A stretch of 64,000 nucleotides of DNA from NCBI GenBank assembly GCA_963978895.1, contig OZ022245.1, positions 7,438,542 through 7,502,541 on the forward strand, in the 5' to 3' direction. Of the stretch, positions 1-11,246 are shown one piece after another. Position 1 is the first letter of the stretch, and each line of letters begins with the position of its first letter. The notes beneath the pieces are model-generated. The model had not been told where the DNA came from. It worked only from the letters and a program-made list of their open reading frames with translations, and did not search any database. The translations under genes were made by a program, and so were the position numbers. This stretch comes from Erpobdella octoculata (lineage: Eukaryota > Annelida > Clitellata > Hirudinida > Erpobdellidae).

Positions 1-160
1 AAAAAAACGTGAGGTTCTGGATTTTTTTATTATTTTTACATTTTCAGCACACCAAAATACATATAAATCAGTTGAAAACATCCAGACAGGTTTTGTTGTT
101 ATTGACCTGTGATATTGAATAATTTTAAAATAATATTTACAAGTACAAAAGAACTGCAAC

Positions 161-307
<147 letters not shown>

Positions 308-445
308 ATGCACCTATTGGAACATATTAGCTCGCTTGTCCTGAAACTTAACTATTAAAATGCAAGTCTTATAATTTGACCTTCAATATTTAATAGGTTT
401 TGTGGAATTTCTTTTTAATTAGTTTTGTTAATTTCTTAAAATCAG

Positions 446-1096
446 GTCATCGAAGAAAACGAAGACTTTAAGAACAGACTTCCAGTTTTGAGTTCCTTGC
501 AAGCTTGGAACGCCAGTGTTAATAATGTTATTCTTCATCAGTCCATGAGAAACCTCCGGGAACCAATTCAAGAAGAGAAAAAAAATTCAAAGTTTAGAAA
601 AACGAAAAAACGAAAAAAATTGAAAACAGTTGAAAAAAACGTAAATACGGAAGGATTTAAAAACAGAAGAAGCGAAATAGCAACTGATTCTGGAGTACCG
701 TCAGGCGCTGAATCGTCCATGGGTATAAATGCAAATGGGGACGATTTAGATATAGAAAATGTCTTCAACTTAACAAACAATTCAGATATCGATAAACAGA
801 ATGAGAGCGGGGAATGTGTTTCAGAACTTGTAAAAATACCGCAAAATGAAAAGGTTGTTTTTCTAAGCCATGCGGAAGGCAGCACTCAGAGTACAACATC
901 TCACATGTCCAACCAACCAGCGATAAAAATTGCGACCATTTCGAACATTGGAGAGCACCTGGTAAACAGAAACATCGGTTCTGTAGAAGATATCGAAGAA
1001 GTAAAATCTTATGAGCCTAACACATCGCTGGTAACTACCAGCTATCTTGCCTATCTTTACTCTAAAATGCATCTTAATAAACAATACAAATACTGA
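446..1096 (+). CDS. Terminal exon of an unrecognised gene
   Basis: An open frame follows a good splice acceptor (pyrimidine-rich stretch ending AAAATCAG at 438-445) and runs about 216 codons to TGA at 1094-1096. It does not begin with ATG, so upstream exons must lie outside the window or in the first 440 bases. The encoded tail starts VIEENEDFKNRLPVLSSLQ, then has a strongly basic lysine-rich stretch (RKTKKRKKLK, a possible nuclear localisation signal) and an acidic, Ser/Asn-rich, probably disordered part. I see no catalytic domain and do not recognise the family. A polyadenylation signal follows about 160 bases downstream, consistent with a 3' terminal exon. The reading frame and acceptor are seen; that it is a functional gene is inferred. 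Confidence 0.6.
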   Translation, partial: VIEENEDFKNRLPVLSSLQAWNASVNNVILHQSMRNLREPIQEEKKNSKFRKTKKRKKLKTVEKNVNTEGFKNRRSEIATDSGVPSGAESSMGINANGDDLDIENVFNLTNNSDIDKQNESGECVSELVKIPQNEKVVFLSHAEGSTQSTTSHMSNQPAIKIATISNIGEHLVNRNIGSVEDIEEVKSYEPNTSLVTTSYLAYLYSKMHLNKQYKY

Positions 1097-1252
1097 TTTA
1101 GATGGAGCAGCTAATCATGACACTTTAACGCAAAACCCTTGAAATAGACAGCAGCACTATAACACAGCACGCTCGCGGATTTTCAAATGGATTTCAGATT
1201 TTTATCAAAAAACGCAAGTTGAACTGTAAAATGTATTTTTTATTTTTTATTT

Positions 1253-1258
1253 AATAAA
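1253..1258 (+). promoter_or_regulatory. Polyadenylation signal AATAAA
   Basis: AATAAA about 160 bases after the stop codon of the 446-1096 exon, in a T-rich context. It fits as that gene's cleavage and polyadenylation signal. Confidence 0.5.
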
Positions 1259-1800
1259 AAATTACTTAAATTAAGATGCTAGTGTGATGCTCAGATTGGA
1301 AGTCAGAAACCAGAAGCCATAGATGAATGTTCCAAAACGACTACTAATCGATTATCAGCTATTTCCTAAAACATTTTGTCCTCCCCTCCCCATCATTTCC
1401 TAAAATTGTGCTCCTTGTCACAAATTATTTTTATGACTTCTTTACATTTTTAAACTTTTTTTCTTAAAAACTGATAACCAGAAAAAAGGTGGCACGTAGG
1501 ACCGTAAATAATTTTCAGAAATTTTAAGAATATCAGTTTAAATTTGTATACCTGTTTTTTTTTTAATTTTACTTTTGCTCAAACTAAACAAAAACAGTCT
1601 CTTTGAAGTACTAAAAAAAATTTAATTTTACTGACCATTCTTATGACATTAATGCAAAACATTATGTAAATGAGTCATCAGCAAATGGCAGTTAATCTAC
1701 AGGATTTTATAAACACAGCCCTGGTCATCACTAAACTCATTGGCTAAATACGTAATTTTCCAACGGTTTTATATAAGTTCGATGTACTTACATTCGGTTC

Positions 1801-2430
1801 CAGGTCAATTCATCGCGGACAATTCGTCGCGGAAAAACTGACAATTCAACGCGTACGATTTGTCGCAGGACAATTCATCGCAAACCAAAGCTAAACAAAG
1901 TGAACTTGAAGGTAATAAACTGGGATGTGCAAAACGATATTGCGAAAAAAATAGATAAAGGAATTATGTTAGCTCTTCTGAGGAAAAAGAAATATTGAGA
2001 TTTGGATTGTTGATTGCGTACTGTTGTGATAAATTTTGAAAATCGTTCATCAATTAATTATTTGCGGAGATGCAGCCATAACTTTAATTTAATAGAATAA
2101 TAAAATAGTTCTTGCAGAAATGTGTTTGTGTTAAATTACTATCTTTTTCATATAAGAGGTGGATTTAACATCAAAATATTCTAATCGATCAACACTTGAT
2201 AGTAATTAAGGAGTTATTCATGTATTACGAACGCACCGAGGGGAAGGGTCAGGGGTGTGTCACAAGTAAAAGATCTGTTATTAGGATTTTTATGTTTACT
2301 CGGAATTATTATCGTTGGTGTTCCTTTTAGACAAAAAACAATACATAATAAATATAGTAACTATTAATTAACAATTGTCTGTTTTTCTGCAATGAATTGT
2401 CCACGCCAAATCGTCCGTTTTTCTGCGACA
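1801..2430. mobile_element. Candidate element with inverted GTCGC/AATTC repeats
   Basis: Positions 1805-1885 carry several imperfect repeats built on GGACAATTCGTCGCGG. The region 2392-2430 holds the reverse complement of the same motif (TCGC-GAAAAAC-GAC-ATT pattern on the opposite strand). The two arms enclose about 500 bases with no open frame. This looks like a small non-autonomous transposon with repeated (sub)terminal motifs. Exact ends and a target-site duplication were not found, so the limits are approximate. Confidence 0.4.
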
Positions 2431-2435
2431 ATATG

Positions 2436-3650
2436 AAGTCTAAGAAGAAATGAGAAAGATATTGAGAGAAGGTCTCAAAATAGCAAAATAGCTATTGGAA
2501 GATGATGACAAAAAATATTGCATAAAGGACATACATACACACACAGAACACAGACAGTCATATATATATAATATATATATATATCTATATATATAAAAGG
2601 AAGTCGGGTTTGTTTTACGACACTTATAACTCAAGAACGGCTGAACCGATTTCAGAGATTTTTCATTTTTTGCTCTGCCCGGATTTTTTAGACCCGGTCC
2701 GGCTTAATTCATCGACAGAAAATTTTAAGGCCTGGCTTGTTATTTATTTTACAAAAAATATAACCCTATTTCCCCTCCACATATAAGTAATTAATTTCTA
2801 CTCTAAATAAATATCTGCTAAAAACATGGTCACAAATTTAAGTCAAAACATCTATAAAAATGAAAACTAATTTTTGTAGACTAGAAAACAAAGAAATTTT
2901 GTAGCAATATATTTCGTCCATCAATTTCAAAGTAAAAATGTTATTATTATTCGTAAAGCAGTTATTCATTTAATTACACCCCAGTTAACAAATGTTTTGA
3001 CATATGTCATTAAACTATTATCATCCATTACTTTCTATATAAAACTTGCGGCGTTACCCGGTTTTTGCCCAAAGGTTTTAAAAGATTTTCAATCCTTTTT
3101 AAATCTTTTATATTTAAAAAAACTTTTGGTTATCCAATCAATTTGAAATTTAGTGGAATTAATTGTCGCTGCGTATTTCACATTTTACTAAATTTTCAAA
3201 TTGATCAGATCAGCTTTGAGTGAATTAAAGATTATAATCAATAAAATGTAAAAAAAACAAGTCATCAATATTTGGTTTCATTATAAAAAACAGCAATCAA
3301 TTTTTAAATAAAATATTTGTTAATAAAATAATTTTTTCCATCCGCTGAAAAGCCGCTTCAAGATGGGGAGACTGGTGTTAAGCAAACCATTTCTTTAACT
3401 AATGGTCAACAAATCAAGCAAATGTCTAGAGTGACGCTAACAATGAATTATCACTTTTTCTCCAAAGAAACAAAATGAATGTCTCTTAAAAATATTCTAA
3501 TTTGAAAAAATATCAATATGATTTTTTTTATTAACTTTAGATATGGGCAAATAAAGTTAATATAAGGGATTAAAAAACTATTTTGCAATTTTTTATTAGT
3601 TTAAAATACAATAAAAATAACATAAGCTAAAAAACTTACTATTGATTATT
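2436..3650. other. Non-coding AT-rich DNA with Helitron-end fragments
   Basis: A short imperfect (TA)n stretch at 2560-2595 contains TCTATATATATAAAAG starting at 2584, the typical 5' terminus of the Helitrons in this window. It is followed by the CGGCTGAACCGATTT motif found in several invertebrate Helitron 5' regions. At about 3044-3080 a degenerate, reverse-oriented Helitron 3' end is visible (GGCGTTACCCGG, then TTTTTGCCC). No coding frame of note lies between them. Confidence 0.5.
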
Positions 3651-3657
3651 ATGATAG

Positions 3658-3957
3658 CTATTTTTTGCAGTATTTGAAGATTCCTTTTTCTCGATCACTT
3701 ATCAAGTGCCGAATATCAAGTCCTTGTTTTAGTTCATTATGTCTTTCAAGAAACATTTTTGCATAGGTAGTTTTTGATTGAACAAATGTTACGATCTCAT
3801 CACACTTTGGAATAAGCTTTTTTTCAAATTTGTAATATTTTTCATAAGCTGTTATTAGATGTCTGGATAAATGGTTATTGAATTCAACGACATACCTGTT
3901 TGTCAGAATACTTGAAATATACCCGTGATTGGTCGATAATAATTCTTTCCATAGCAC
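3658..3957 (-). CDS. Unrecognised 99-codon frame, possible exon
   Basis: A minus-strand frame of about 99 codons ends at TAG (3658-3660). Composition is protein-like (mixed hydrophobic, Lys, Arg, Glu, Tyr; segments such as KYYKFEKKLIPKCDEIV and AKMFLERHNELKQGLD) rather than low-complexity. Predicted structure would be largely helical. No motif allows naming. There is no good upstream ATG or clear splice partner, so it may be an exon of a minus-strand gene or a relic of a mobile element; it lies directly beside repeat DNA. Confidence 0.3.
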   Translation of the reverse strand: MLWKELLSTNHGYISSILTNRYVVEFNNHLSRHLITAYEKYYKFEKKLIPKCDEIVTFVQSKTTYAKMFLERHNELKQGLDIRHLISDREKGIFKYCKK

Positions 3958-3982
3958 ATTTTTAATATTAATTTTAACAACA

Positions 3983-4345
3983 ATAAAAATAACAAGTAAA
4001 TTAAAATCGAATTTTTAAAACCCAATGCTTTTATATGTAATTAAAACACAAATTTTGCAATCAATTTTTTCTTATATTACTCTTTTATTTTATATTAAAG
4101 TCGAAATATCTTAATTATATCGAAATATCGAAATTAATTAAAATTAACTAAATTAATTGACTTATTGTAAAACTAATAATTGAATATTGCATTGTCTTCT
4201 ATTTTGAGCATGTATGCAAAATTTGAAAAAAAATCTATCATCAGGAAGTGACTCAAAAATTGATTGCAAGATTTGAAACAGACAGAGAAACAAACAGACA
4301 GACAGAGAAACAAACAGACAGACAGAGAAACAGAGACGACGAGTT
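3983..4345 (-). repeat. Dispersed repeat, inverted relative to copies near 17.4-17.9 and 19.6 kb
   Basis: The stretch 3983-4105 is the reverse complement of 19640-19805 (shared CATTGGGTTTTAAAAATTCG). The stretch 4150-4345 (AAATTGATTGCAAGATTTGAA, then GACAGACAGAGAAAC tetranucleotide runs) is the reverse complement of the blocks at 17395-17560 and 17690-17905. It is probably one non-autonomous element family with a simple-repeat interior. Confidence 0.6.
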
Positions 4346-4379
4346 AATAAAAGCATTGGTAAAAATCCAAGTATTTCCA

Positions 4380-5046
4380 GAGGTTTTTTATCATTTTTCT
4401 CTCTTGCTCCCGTTTCCTTTCCCGCTTGCTCTCCCGTTTCCATTCCCGCTTGCTCTACCGTTTCCGTTCCCGCTCGTGCTCATTTTTTCTTTTCCACTCT
4501 TTCATAACTTATTTCAGCCCATGAAACGTAAAATAGATTTGCTCAAGGATGTCTTGATATAACAACTGGATGCACAACCTACTCTAGTAGGCCTAATGTT
4601 TAATTGCTTCTTATATCATAACTAGCGGGGGCACCCGGCGTTGCCCGGGGTTTTTAGAGAATTTTCTAATGTTTGTCTCTCTCGCTCCAGTTTCCTTCTC
4701 CGCTTTCCCGTTCCCGTCGCGTTCCCGGTCGCTTTCCAGCTCACGGTCGTTTTCCAGCTCCCGGTCGCTTTCCCGCTCCAGGTTGCTTTCCCGTTCTCGG
4801 TCGCTTTCCCTTTCCCGCTCTATCTTTTGCTCTCAGTTGGCTTCCCGTTCCCGTTTTTGCTCATTTATGTATGTATATGTATGTGCATATATATATGTAG
4901 ACAGTTCCCGCTCACTCACCCGCTCCGCTCATTTTGTGACGGATTTCAATTTTTTTCTATATTTGATTCCCCTTGACTCTGTAGCAATGCATAAAGGACA
5001 TACATACATACATAGATACATACAAACATTCATTTATATATATATA
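4380..5046 (-). mobile_element. Helitron-like repeat with CCCGTTTCC-type tandem units
   Basis: Two blocks of irregular CCCGTTCCCGCT/TTGCTCTCCCGTTTCC tandem units (4395-4490 and 4680-4860) flank a reverse-oriented Helitron-type 3' end at 4622 (CTAGCGGGGGCACCCGG, then CGTTGCCCGGGG, a small hairpin). The same repeat class recurs at 9.28-9.46, 12.73-12.83, 14.3, 16.67-17.18, 54.2-54.9 and 55.29-55.34 kb. The long proline/serine/arginine frames across it are periodic artefacts. Confidence 0.6.
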
Positions 5047-5059
5047 CTAGAGATAGCCC

Positions 5060-5345
5060 GTCAAAAATGAAGGAAGTTTTAAAATACGGCGACCGTTATT
5101 ATCAAATGGTGGCTCTACGTCTTCATTCACAAAAATCATGGCCACTTCATTACTTGTCGGTGCATTGTATCTTCGCTGATCTGACTGTCGATCTCTTCTC
5201 AGTGCCATATTGATGATTGGAATTTGCTCTCCTGCTGCTATGGCTTGTTCAGCTTCTTGATTTTCTATATCTCGCATCAATTGATAGCTTTGGGCTAGTC
5301 TATTGTGTTCACGGAAGAAGCGATCTGTTTTATCTAAAATATCAG
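5060..5345 (-). pseudogene. Fragment of a Helitron Rep protein
   Basis: The minus-strand translation contains [19 protein letters not shown], then [17 protein letters not shown], then MALRRDRQSDQRRYNAPTSN followed by EVAMIFVNEDVEPPF. The RRYNAP-SNEVA-IFVN-D motif is characteristic of the N-terminal region of Helitron Rep/helicase proteins (rolling-circle transposons). Only about 90 codons survive, with no Rep HUH motif. The piece is bounded by Helitron-like repeats on one side and a long (TA)n tract on the other. Known of the family: this region precedes the Rep nuclease domain. Inferred: a truncated relic. Confidence 0.75.
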
Positions 5346-5397
5346 GACGACATTTTCATTTGCTTCATTTTCTTGACGTACTTCTGTGGCTTGTGTA

Positions 5398-5612
<215 letters not shown>

Positions 5613-5816
5613 CAATAATAAAAAAATTGTATTTAATAACTACTATACGACTAATTACGTAAGCGTGACAGAATCATTAAGTGAGTGACGTGGGCTACTA
5701 TATTATTAATTATAAATAAATTGATGTAACAAACTACAAAAGCATCAGTAGTTATATCATACTTCTAAAAATCTTGATGTAACTATGACGTAATTGGCTA
5801 AATTGTCTTGGCCTAC

Positions 5817-8800
5817 CAGTGATATTCAAGTTAACTGTAACACTAACTGAAATCGGAAAATAATAGAAAAATAATGGTCAGTTAAGTGTAATAGTAATAG
5901 TAACTGAAATACGGCAAATAACTCTAACTGTAATAGTAACTGAATAATAAATTCAGTTAAATAATACAAAAATAATTAATAACTGAAAAATATTTGTAAA
6001 GTAATTTTTTTCTAAATAAATTAATTATTAGATTTATTTTTTTATCTAAAGATAAAAATCGAGTTCTTTGGTGTTACCTAACAAATAGTATATATGGTGC
6101 TGTTTAGTTATTCGCGGCCTTTTGTTATTATTGATAGTCGATAGTGCTGTTGCGATCGTTCCGTGGAAAATGTTCAAGAACAATAGTGGCAGAAAACAAG
6201 AAAGTAGTGTATGGAAATATTTTGATTATGAGCTATCAGTTGACAAGTCAAAGTGCAAGATCGAAAACTGCGGTAGCTTTTTAAAAGGAAAAAATGCAAC
6301 GAAATTGATGAATCACCTAAAAAGCTAGCACAACAAAATAGCAAATTCTCTGATATTAAAAGAAAAGGACAATGCCCATCCCGCTCAACTCATTCAACCT
6401 ACACTGCAGGTAAATGTTTTAAATATTTTCTTAATTAAACTCCTCCGAAACGGCTGAACCGATTTTTATGAAATTTTTTGTGTACATTTGGTAGGTCTGA
6501 GGATAGGGGGTAGGTTATTTAGTTTTTTTTCAGTGAGGAGTTCAATCACAAACACTATGACACGAGATTTATATATATAAATATATATATATAGCTAGTA
6601 TATACATAGTAATACTTAATATTAATAATATTGGATATCAAAATCGGTTATCTAAATATTTCTGACTCCGATTAATCAGAATTTTGCACTATTCCGTGAA
6701 ATCAGATTTCCGATTCAAAATCTGTTAAGTCGAAGATTCAAATAAATAATCTGACAAATGTATAGAATGAATTTTTTATCAATACCTTTTTACAGTTCTT
6801 AGTGCCGGCCAGTTCGCAACCAAGCTTGCCAAGTTTTATCCAAGGAGAGAACAAAAAAAGCAAAAATGGGATAAAGATGCACCCCAGACCTAACTACGAG
6901 ATGAACTTTGGACAAAAATATTTATAAGCACTGGTCTGCCAACTACATTTTTAAATAATCAGGATGTTCAGGAATACCATACAGTTACTGATCCGAAATA
7001 TTCATTGCCAAGTGTGTGTTTAAATGTATTTTTTAATTTAAATTAATTTTTATAAATTAGATAAAAATTCTTGTGCAGGTTCATCTGGAATGATAAAACT
7101 CCTAAATGGAGCACACCGTGGCATGAGTTTGAGTATCCAGGAAGATCTTAATCTTGCCCGATATATTGTCATAAGCATGGACTGCTGGTCTAAAAAAAAG
7201 CCTGACAGCATCATATCTGGCTGTGTCAGCTTCATTTTACAGTCCATCCCAAAATCAACCAGTGCATGTTGTTTTGAATTTACATCAGATTGCTCATCCA
7301 CATACAGGGGATATGTTGGCTGATAAACTTCTTACTACTCTAACAGCTTGGAACATCAGCAGGTCAAAAGTCTTGTTTGTTGTTACAGATAATGGATCAA
7401 ACATGATCAAAGCTGTAAAAGTAGCTAACATAGAAAAGGAAAATTTCAATGAGCCAGATAGTGATTATTCAGATGATAAAGCACTTGATTCAGTGACAGA
7501 AGACAGTGTTATGGAAGACTCATCCCTAGAAGAAATTGTTCAACTGCATAGACTACCGTGTGTTGCACACACTTTACAACTGGTTGTCAAGGAACTTGAA
7601 AAGAATAACACTTATCGAACCTTGTTATGTAAAGTAAAAGGATTGGTGAAATTTATCAAAATCTCATCAGTGGCACAAGAAAAATTAATAAATTTGTGTG
7701 GAAAAGTGGTTGTAAAGAATTGTATAACAAGGTGGAACTCAATACTGTTTGTTGTTGATAGATTGTTGACGATTCGGGCTCCCTTAGAGCAAATCTTAAA
7801 AGAATTGAGACACGATTCTCTAACTAACACAGAATGGGAATCTGTTGCAGATTTACATAAACTCTTACAGCTTTTTGCAGAGATGACAGATAATCTGCAA
7901 ACTGACACACTTTCTCTGTCATCACTCATTCCTGCTGTAGCTGAGTTAACTCTTCACCTCCAAGATACAACATTACCAAAATTGCAGGCTCAGATGTTGC
8001 TTCAGTCTCTGCGAAAAAGGTTTGCTAAATTTTTAGACGCTTCATCGCCAGAATTTGATGCCTTACCTGCAGCTGCTTGCTTACTGGATCCAAGTGTTTC
8101 AGCATGCCTTATGCGTGATGATATGTTTAAGCTTGTTGATGCTGCAAAAACATATATCAAAGAAAAGGTAAAGTATGGTTTATGATTAAAATGTAGATTA
8201 AAGTAAAAATTCTAGATTGCCTTGGGATTTGTCTTATAGTTTATTCATTTATTTAACAGGTGTTAAATTCTACTTTTATGCCAGCAAGTGTTGCATCTTC
8301 ATCTTCTGATGAATTGTACCAACCTCCTTTAAAAAGATTTAAGAGGCTTGCCCAAGAAATTCAAGCTTCCAGTTCTCCGAGCAAGCAATCTAGGCACGGA
8401 CGTTCTGTTGAGGAAGAACTTAATGCCTATCTTGGGGCTTCAAAAAGATTAGCTGCTAATGAAACTGGATTAAGTTTCTGGACAGCCTCAGAGACAGTGT
8501 ATCCTCTAATAGCGCCTTCGCTAAAGACCTAATCTCTGCACCTGCTTCAGAAGCATATGTGGAGCGCATCTTCTCGGTTTGCAGTGATATGACTGCAGGA
8601 AAAAGAAACAGGCTTTCCAAAAATCTAGAAACTCGTGTTTTTTTGAAAATGAACTCGAAGTTTTACCATTTTGTAAATAAATAAAAAAATAATTTTATTT
8701 GGCTGTGTATAAAATCTACAGTTAACTGTAACTTTAACTTAAAAATAAATAAGTGTAATAGTAACTGAAAAATGTTTGTGGAAAAATAACTTTAACTGAA

Positions 8801-8863
8801 ACTGAAAAATGTTGTAACTTTAACTGTAACTGTAACTGAAAAGTTGTAACTGAATTATCACTG
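5817..8863 (+). mobile_element. hAT-superfamily DNA transposon, 3,047 bp, with perfect target duplication
   Basis: The left terminus is CAGTGATATTCAAGTTAAC. The right terminus, read on the other strand, is CAGTGATAATTCAGTTACA. The 8-bp sequence TGGCCTAC flanks both sides (5809-5816 and 8864-8871), the length of target duplication expected for hAT. Subterminal regions are rich in short ACTGTAACT-type repeats on both sides, as is usual for hAT. The interior holds a spliced BED-finger/hAT transposase with several lesions (separate entry). Its first intron has a Helitron 5'-region fragment (about 6436-6600: CGGCTGAACCGATTTTTATG). Confidence 0.93.
6170..8684 (+). pseudogene. hAT transposase with N-terminal BED zinc finger, disabled
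   Basis: Starts MFKNNSGRKQESSVWKYFDY. A BED-finger pattern follows (C-x4-C, then H at MNHLKS), as in zBED/hAT transposases. Exons appear to be 6170-6409, about 6796-7015, 7080-8168 and 8261-8684, with GT/AG borders. The catalytic part contains VVTDNGSNMIKA, RLPCVAHTLQLVVKE and ITRWNS, all familiar hAT motifs. The C-terminal dimerisation region reads PASEAYVERIFSVCSD, ending KFYHFVNK. Lesions seen: an in-frame TAG at 6326-6328, an in-frame TAA at 6891-6893, a one-base frameshift in the A-run around 7190-7198, and another near 8505-8520. The protein therefore cannot be made intact. Family knowledge: hAT transposases excise and insert elements with 8-bp duplications. Confidence 0.9.
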
Positions 8864-8871
8864 TGGCCTAC

Positions 8872-9460
8872 TAGAGTAGGATGTGCATCCAGTTGTTATA
8901 TCAAGACATCCATGGATTTGCTAAAAGTTGCTTGAAGCCTTCAAACGTTGTTACGTAAACAAAATTTGAATTTTATTACGCAATTACCTTCGATGGTCGT
9001 ATATAGGAACTTTTGGTCTAGAAAGTTAAGAAGGGGAAAAAGATAAAAAGGTTTGGACTCCTTATCCGATCCCCCGACTCAAGGGGCCAAAAAACCTTCC
9101 GGGCCAAAAGTGCCTATACATGATCATTGCATAAGTTTTCGAAGCACTGTTTACAATTGCGTAACAGGCATTACATGCTAATGGTCTTCTTAATATTAAG
9201 AAGTCCATGACTTGCTTCCCAGTCTTGCATAATGTGACCGATTGCGCGTTATTACAAATTATTAATAGATAGATGGGGCGGGAAATCGACCGGAATCGGG
9301 AAAGTGACCGGGAGCGGGAAAGCAACCGGGAATGGGAGAGCAATCGGGAACGGGAAAGCGACAGGGAGCGGGAGAGAAAACGGGGAATTAAACGGGAGCT
9401 AGAGAAAAACGATACAAAAAACTCTAAAAACCCCCGAGCAACGCCGGGTAACCCCGCTAG
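8872..9460 (+). mobile_element. Helitron-like/fold-back repeat, half copy
   Basis: The sequence 8872-9270 is the reverse complement of about 54420-54795. It is followed by a GGGAACGGGAAAGCGACC-type purine repeat (9275-9390). The 3' end has the hairpin CCGAGCAACGCCGGGT, then AACCCCGCTAG ending at 9460 and a (TA)n tract. CTAG plus an upstream hairpin is the Helitron 3' signature. A 12-bp self-complementary segment (CTTCTTAATATTAAGAAG) sits at about 9187-9204. The hAT element at 5817-8863 inserted into this copy near its left edge. Confidence 0.65.
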
Positions 9461-9632
9461 TATATATATATATAGTTCCCGCTCGCTGACTCGCTCGCTC
9501 CGCTCATTTTGTGACGGATTTCAAATTTTTTTCTCTATATTTGATTCCCCTTGACTCTCAAGGTTGTGTGAAAATTCGGAAGAATGGTGTAGCAATGCAT
9601 AAAGGACATTCATACATACAAACATTCATTTC

Positions 9633-9692
<60 letters not shown>

Positions 9693-9693
9693 T

Positions 9694-9790
9694 ATTATAA
9701 GGAAACATAGCGTTGATATGTTTTTACGAGCCACATATATCAGAAACTTGGATGGCTTACAATCCACCACGAAATAACGCAAATATAAAT
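9694..9790. repeat. Dispersed repeat, first copy (second at 11415-11510)
   Basis: TATAAGGAAACATAGCGTTG through CACGAAATAACGCAAATATA is repeated almost base for base at 11415-11510. In the first copy it leads directly into the tRNA-like segment at 9790-9877. The two copies bracket the hAT-like insertion at 9878-11246. Confidence 0.85.
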
Positions 9791-9877
9791 GTCTCAACTT
9801 CAGACTCGAACCCACGAATGTCGGATCGGCAACACCGCTTCGCATCATGCCAACTACCTTACCATCTGCACCACTTC
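9785..9877 (-). repeat. tRNA-like SINE segment, interrupted by the 9878 insertion
   Basis: On the minus strand it reads TGGTGCAGATGGTAAGGTAG (box A-like), then GTGGGTTCGAGTC (box B). A related segment on the same strand is at 11648-11745. The element is split by the hAT-like insertion at 9878-11246; the sequence resumes at 11247. The spacing and lack of a foldable acceptor stem argue for a tRNA-derived SINE rather than a working tRNA gene. Confidence 0.5.
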
Positions 9878-11246
9878 CAGGGACGTAAATTCAGCATTTT
9901 CCAGGGGGGGGCAAAATTTTCCCGCCATTATATAGCTTACTGACAGGGTTACCCGGTGTTGTCCGGGTTTTTTGTGCTTAGTTTTTTTTCGTTTTTGCCA
10001 ACGAAACGTCAAAGAAATAACAGATTTTTTTTTTAATTTTTCAAAATTTTCTCATCAATGAAGTTACCTGCATGCCAAATGTTGTTAAAATTGCTCCTGC
10101 GGTTTGGATGTGATAAACGAATGCTCTCACACACACATTACCTTTTACATTTATATAAATACGTAGGTACAAGCAGAGAGGGATGGGGAAATGCATCCCC
10201 CATCAGAGTATCAATTGAAATTTTTTTGGGTATAATACCTTGTTTTTAGAAGACGACCGTAGCTTTTTTGGGAGGAGAAATTAGAAGTCTTTGAAAAAAA
10301 ATTTGAAAAATACTTACGACTACCCCTTACCGGTTATCAGCTTTTTGGAAAAGAATATAAAAATTTCTGAAGTAAATCCCCACCAAAAAATTCTATATTC
10401 GCCACGCGCCACTGGGTATAAGGGGGATGAATGATTTAATCATATTGCAGGGGCAAGTACAGGATTAGTAAAACAAGTGAAGGAAAAACAAGTTTTTCAA
10501 CACAAACTTTGATTTCAAATACATTCAATTTAGAAATGCAAAAGATGTTCAAAGTTTTTTTTTTTAATTGAATCATGTATTTTCATCAAATATAAAGCTG
10601 TGCTGAAAGTTTCAACTTCCTAGCTAGTCAAAATGCTGGTTAAATTTCACTTGCAAGATTTGCGTACAGAGAAAGACACACACACACACAAACAAACAGA
10701 GATTGTAACCTAAATAAAAATTTTTTAAAAAGATGTTCAAAATGGGGTGGGTATAATTTTGTTTTATTTTTGTGTAATAAATAATAACTTTGATGTAGAC
10801 AGCTGTGAGGGAATCAACATTGTATTAATACCACTAATAGGGTAAAATTCCACGAGTTCTCTTATTGTATTTTGGCACAGAAAACAGCTAATCTTTGGAC
10901 CAACACTGATACACAAATTATTACTCTGCAGTTATTGGTAAATCTAGCATCGAGCTAAGATATAAAATTGTCTCCAATACGCATTGAATCATCACGAGGT
11001 TAAGTAAAGTTAAAATTAACATATTATATAGTAAACTCTAACTAAAAAAAAATTTAATTTTGGAAATCAAGGGGGGCGAATTGTCTATACACGCCGGAAA
11101 GATTCCAATACGCATTGCATCATCACTAGGTTAAGTAAAGTTAAAATTAAATAAATATATAGTAAACTCTAGGTAAAAAAAATTCAAATTTTGAAAATCA
11201 GGGGGGGGCAAATGCCCCCCCCTGCCCCCCCCAATTTACGTCCCTG
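9878..11246. mobile_element. Non-autonomous hAT-like element, 1,369 bp, copy 1
   Basis: The terminal inverted repeat CAGGGACGTAAATT is at both ends, with flanking 8-bp duplication ACCACTTC (9870-9877 and 11247-11254). It is highly similar along its length to 58200-59576, which has the same ends and its own 8-bp duplication. G-runs near both ends (for example GGGGGGGG next to CAAATGCCCCCCCC) form a subterminal palindrome. No transposase is encoded. It carries internally a reverse-oriented Helitron-like 3' hairpin (GGGTTACCCGG, then TGTTGTCCGGG at about 9949-9970). Confidence 0.93.

Noticed and set aside
4248..5070. Long Pro/Ser/Arg/Phe-rich frames on both strands
   Set aside because: They are periodic translations of CCCGTTTCC/TTGCTCTCC-type tandem repeats next to Helitron-like ends; no start context, splice sites or domain.
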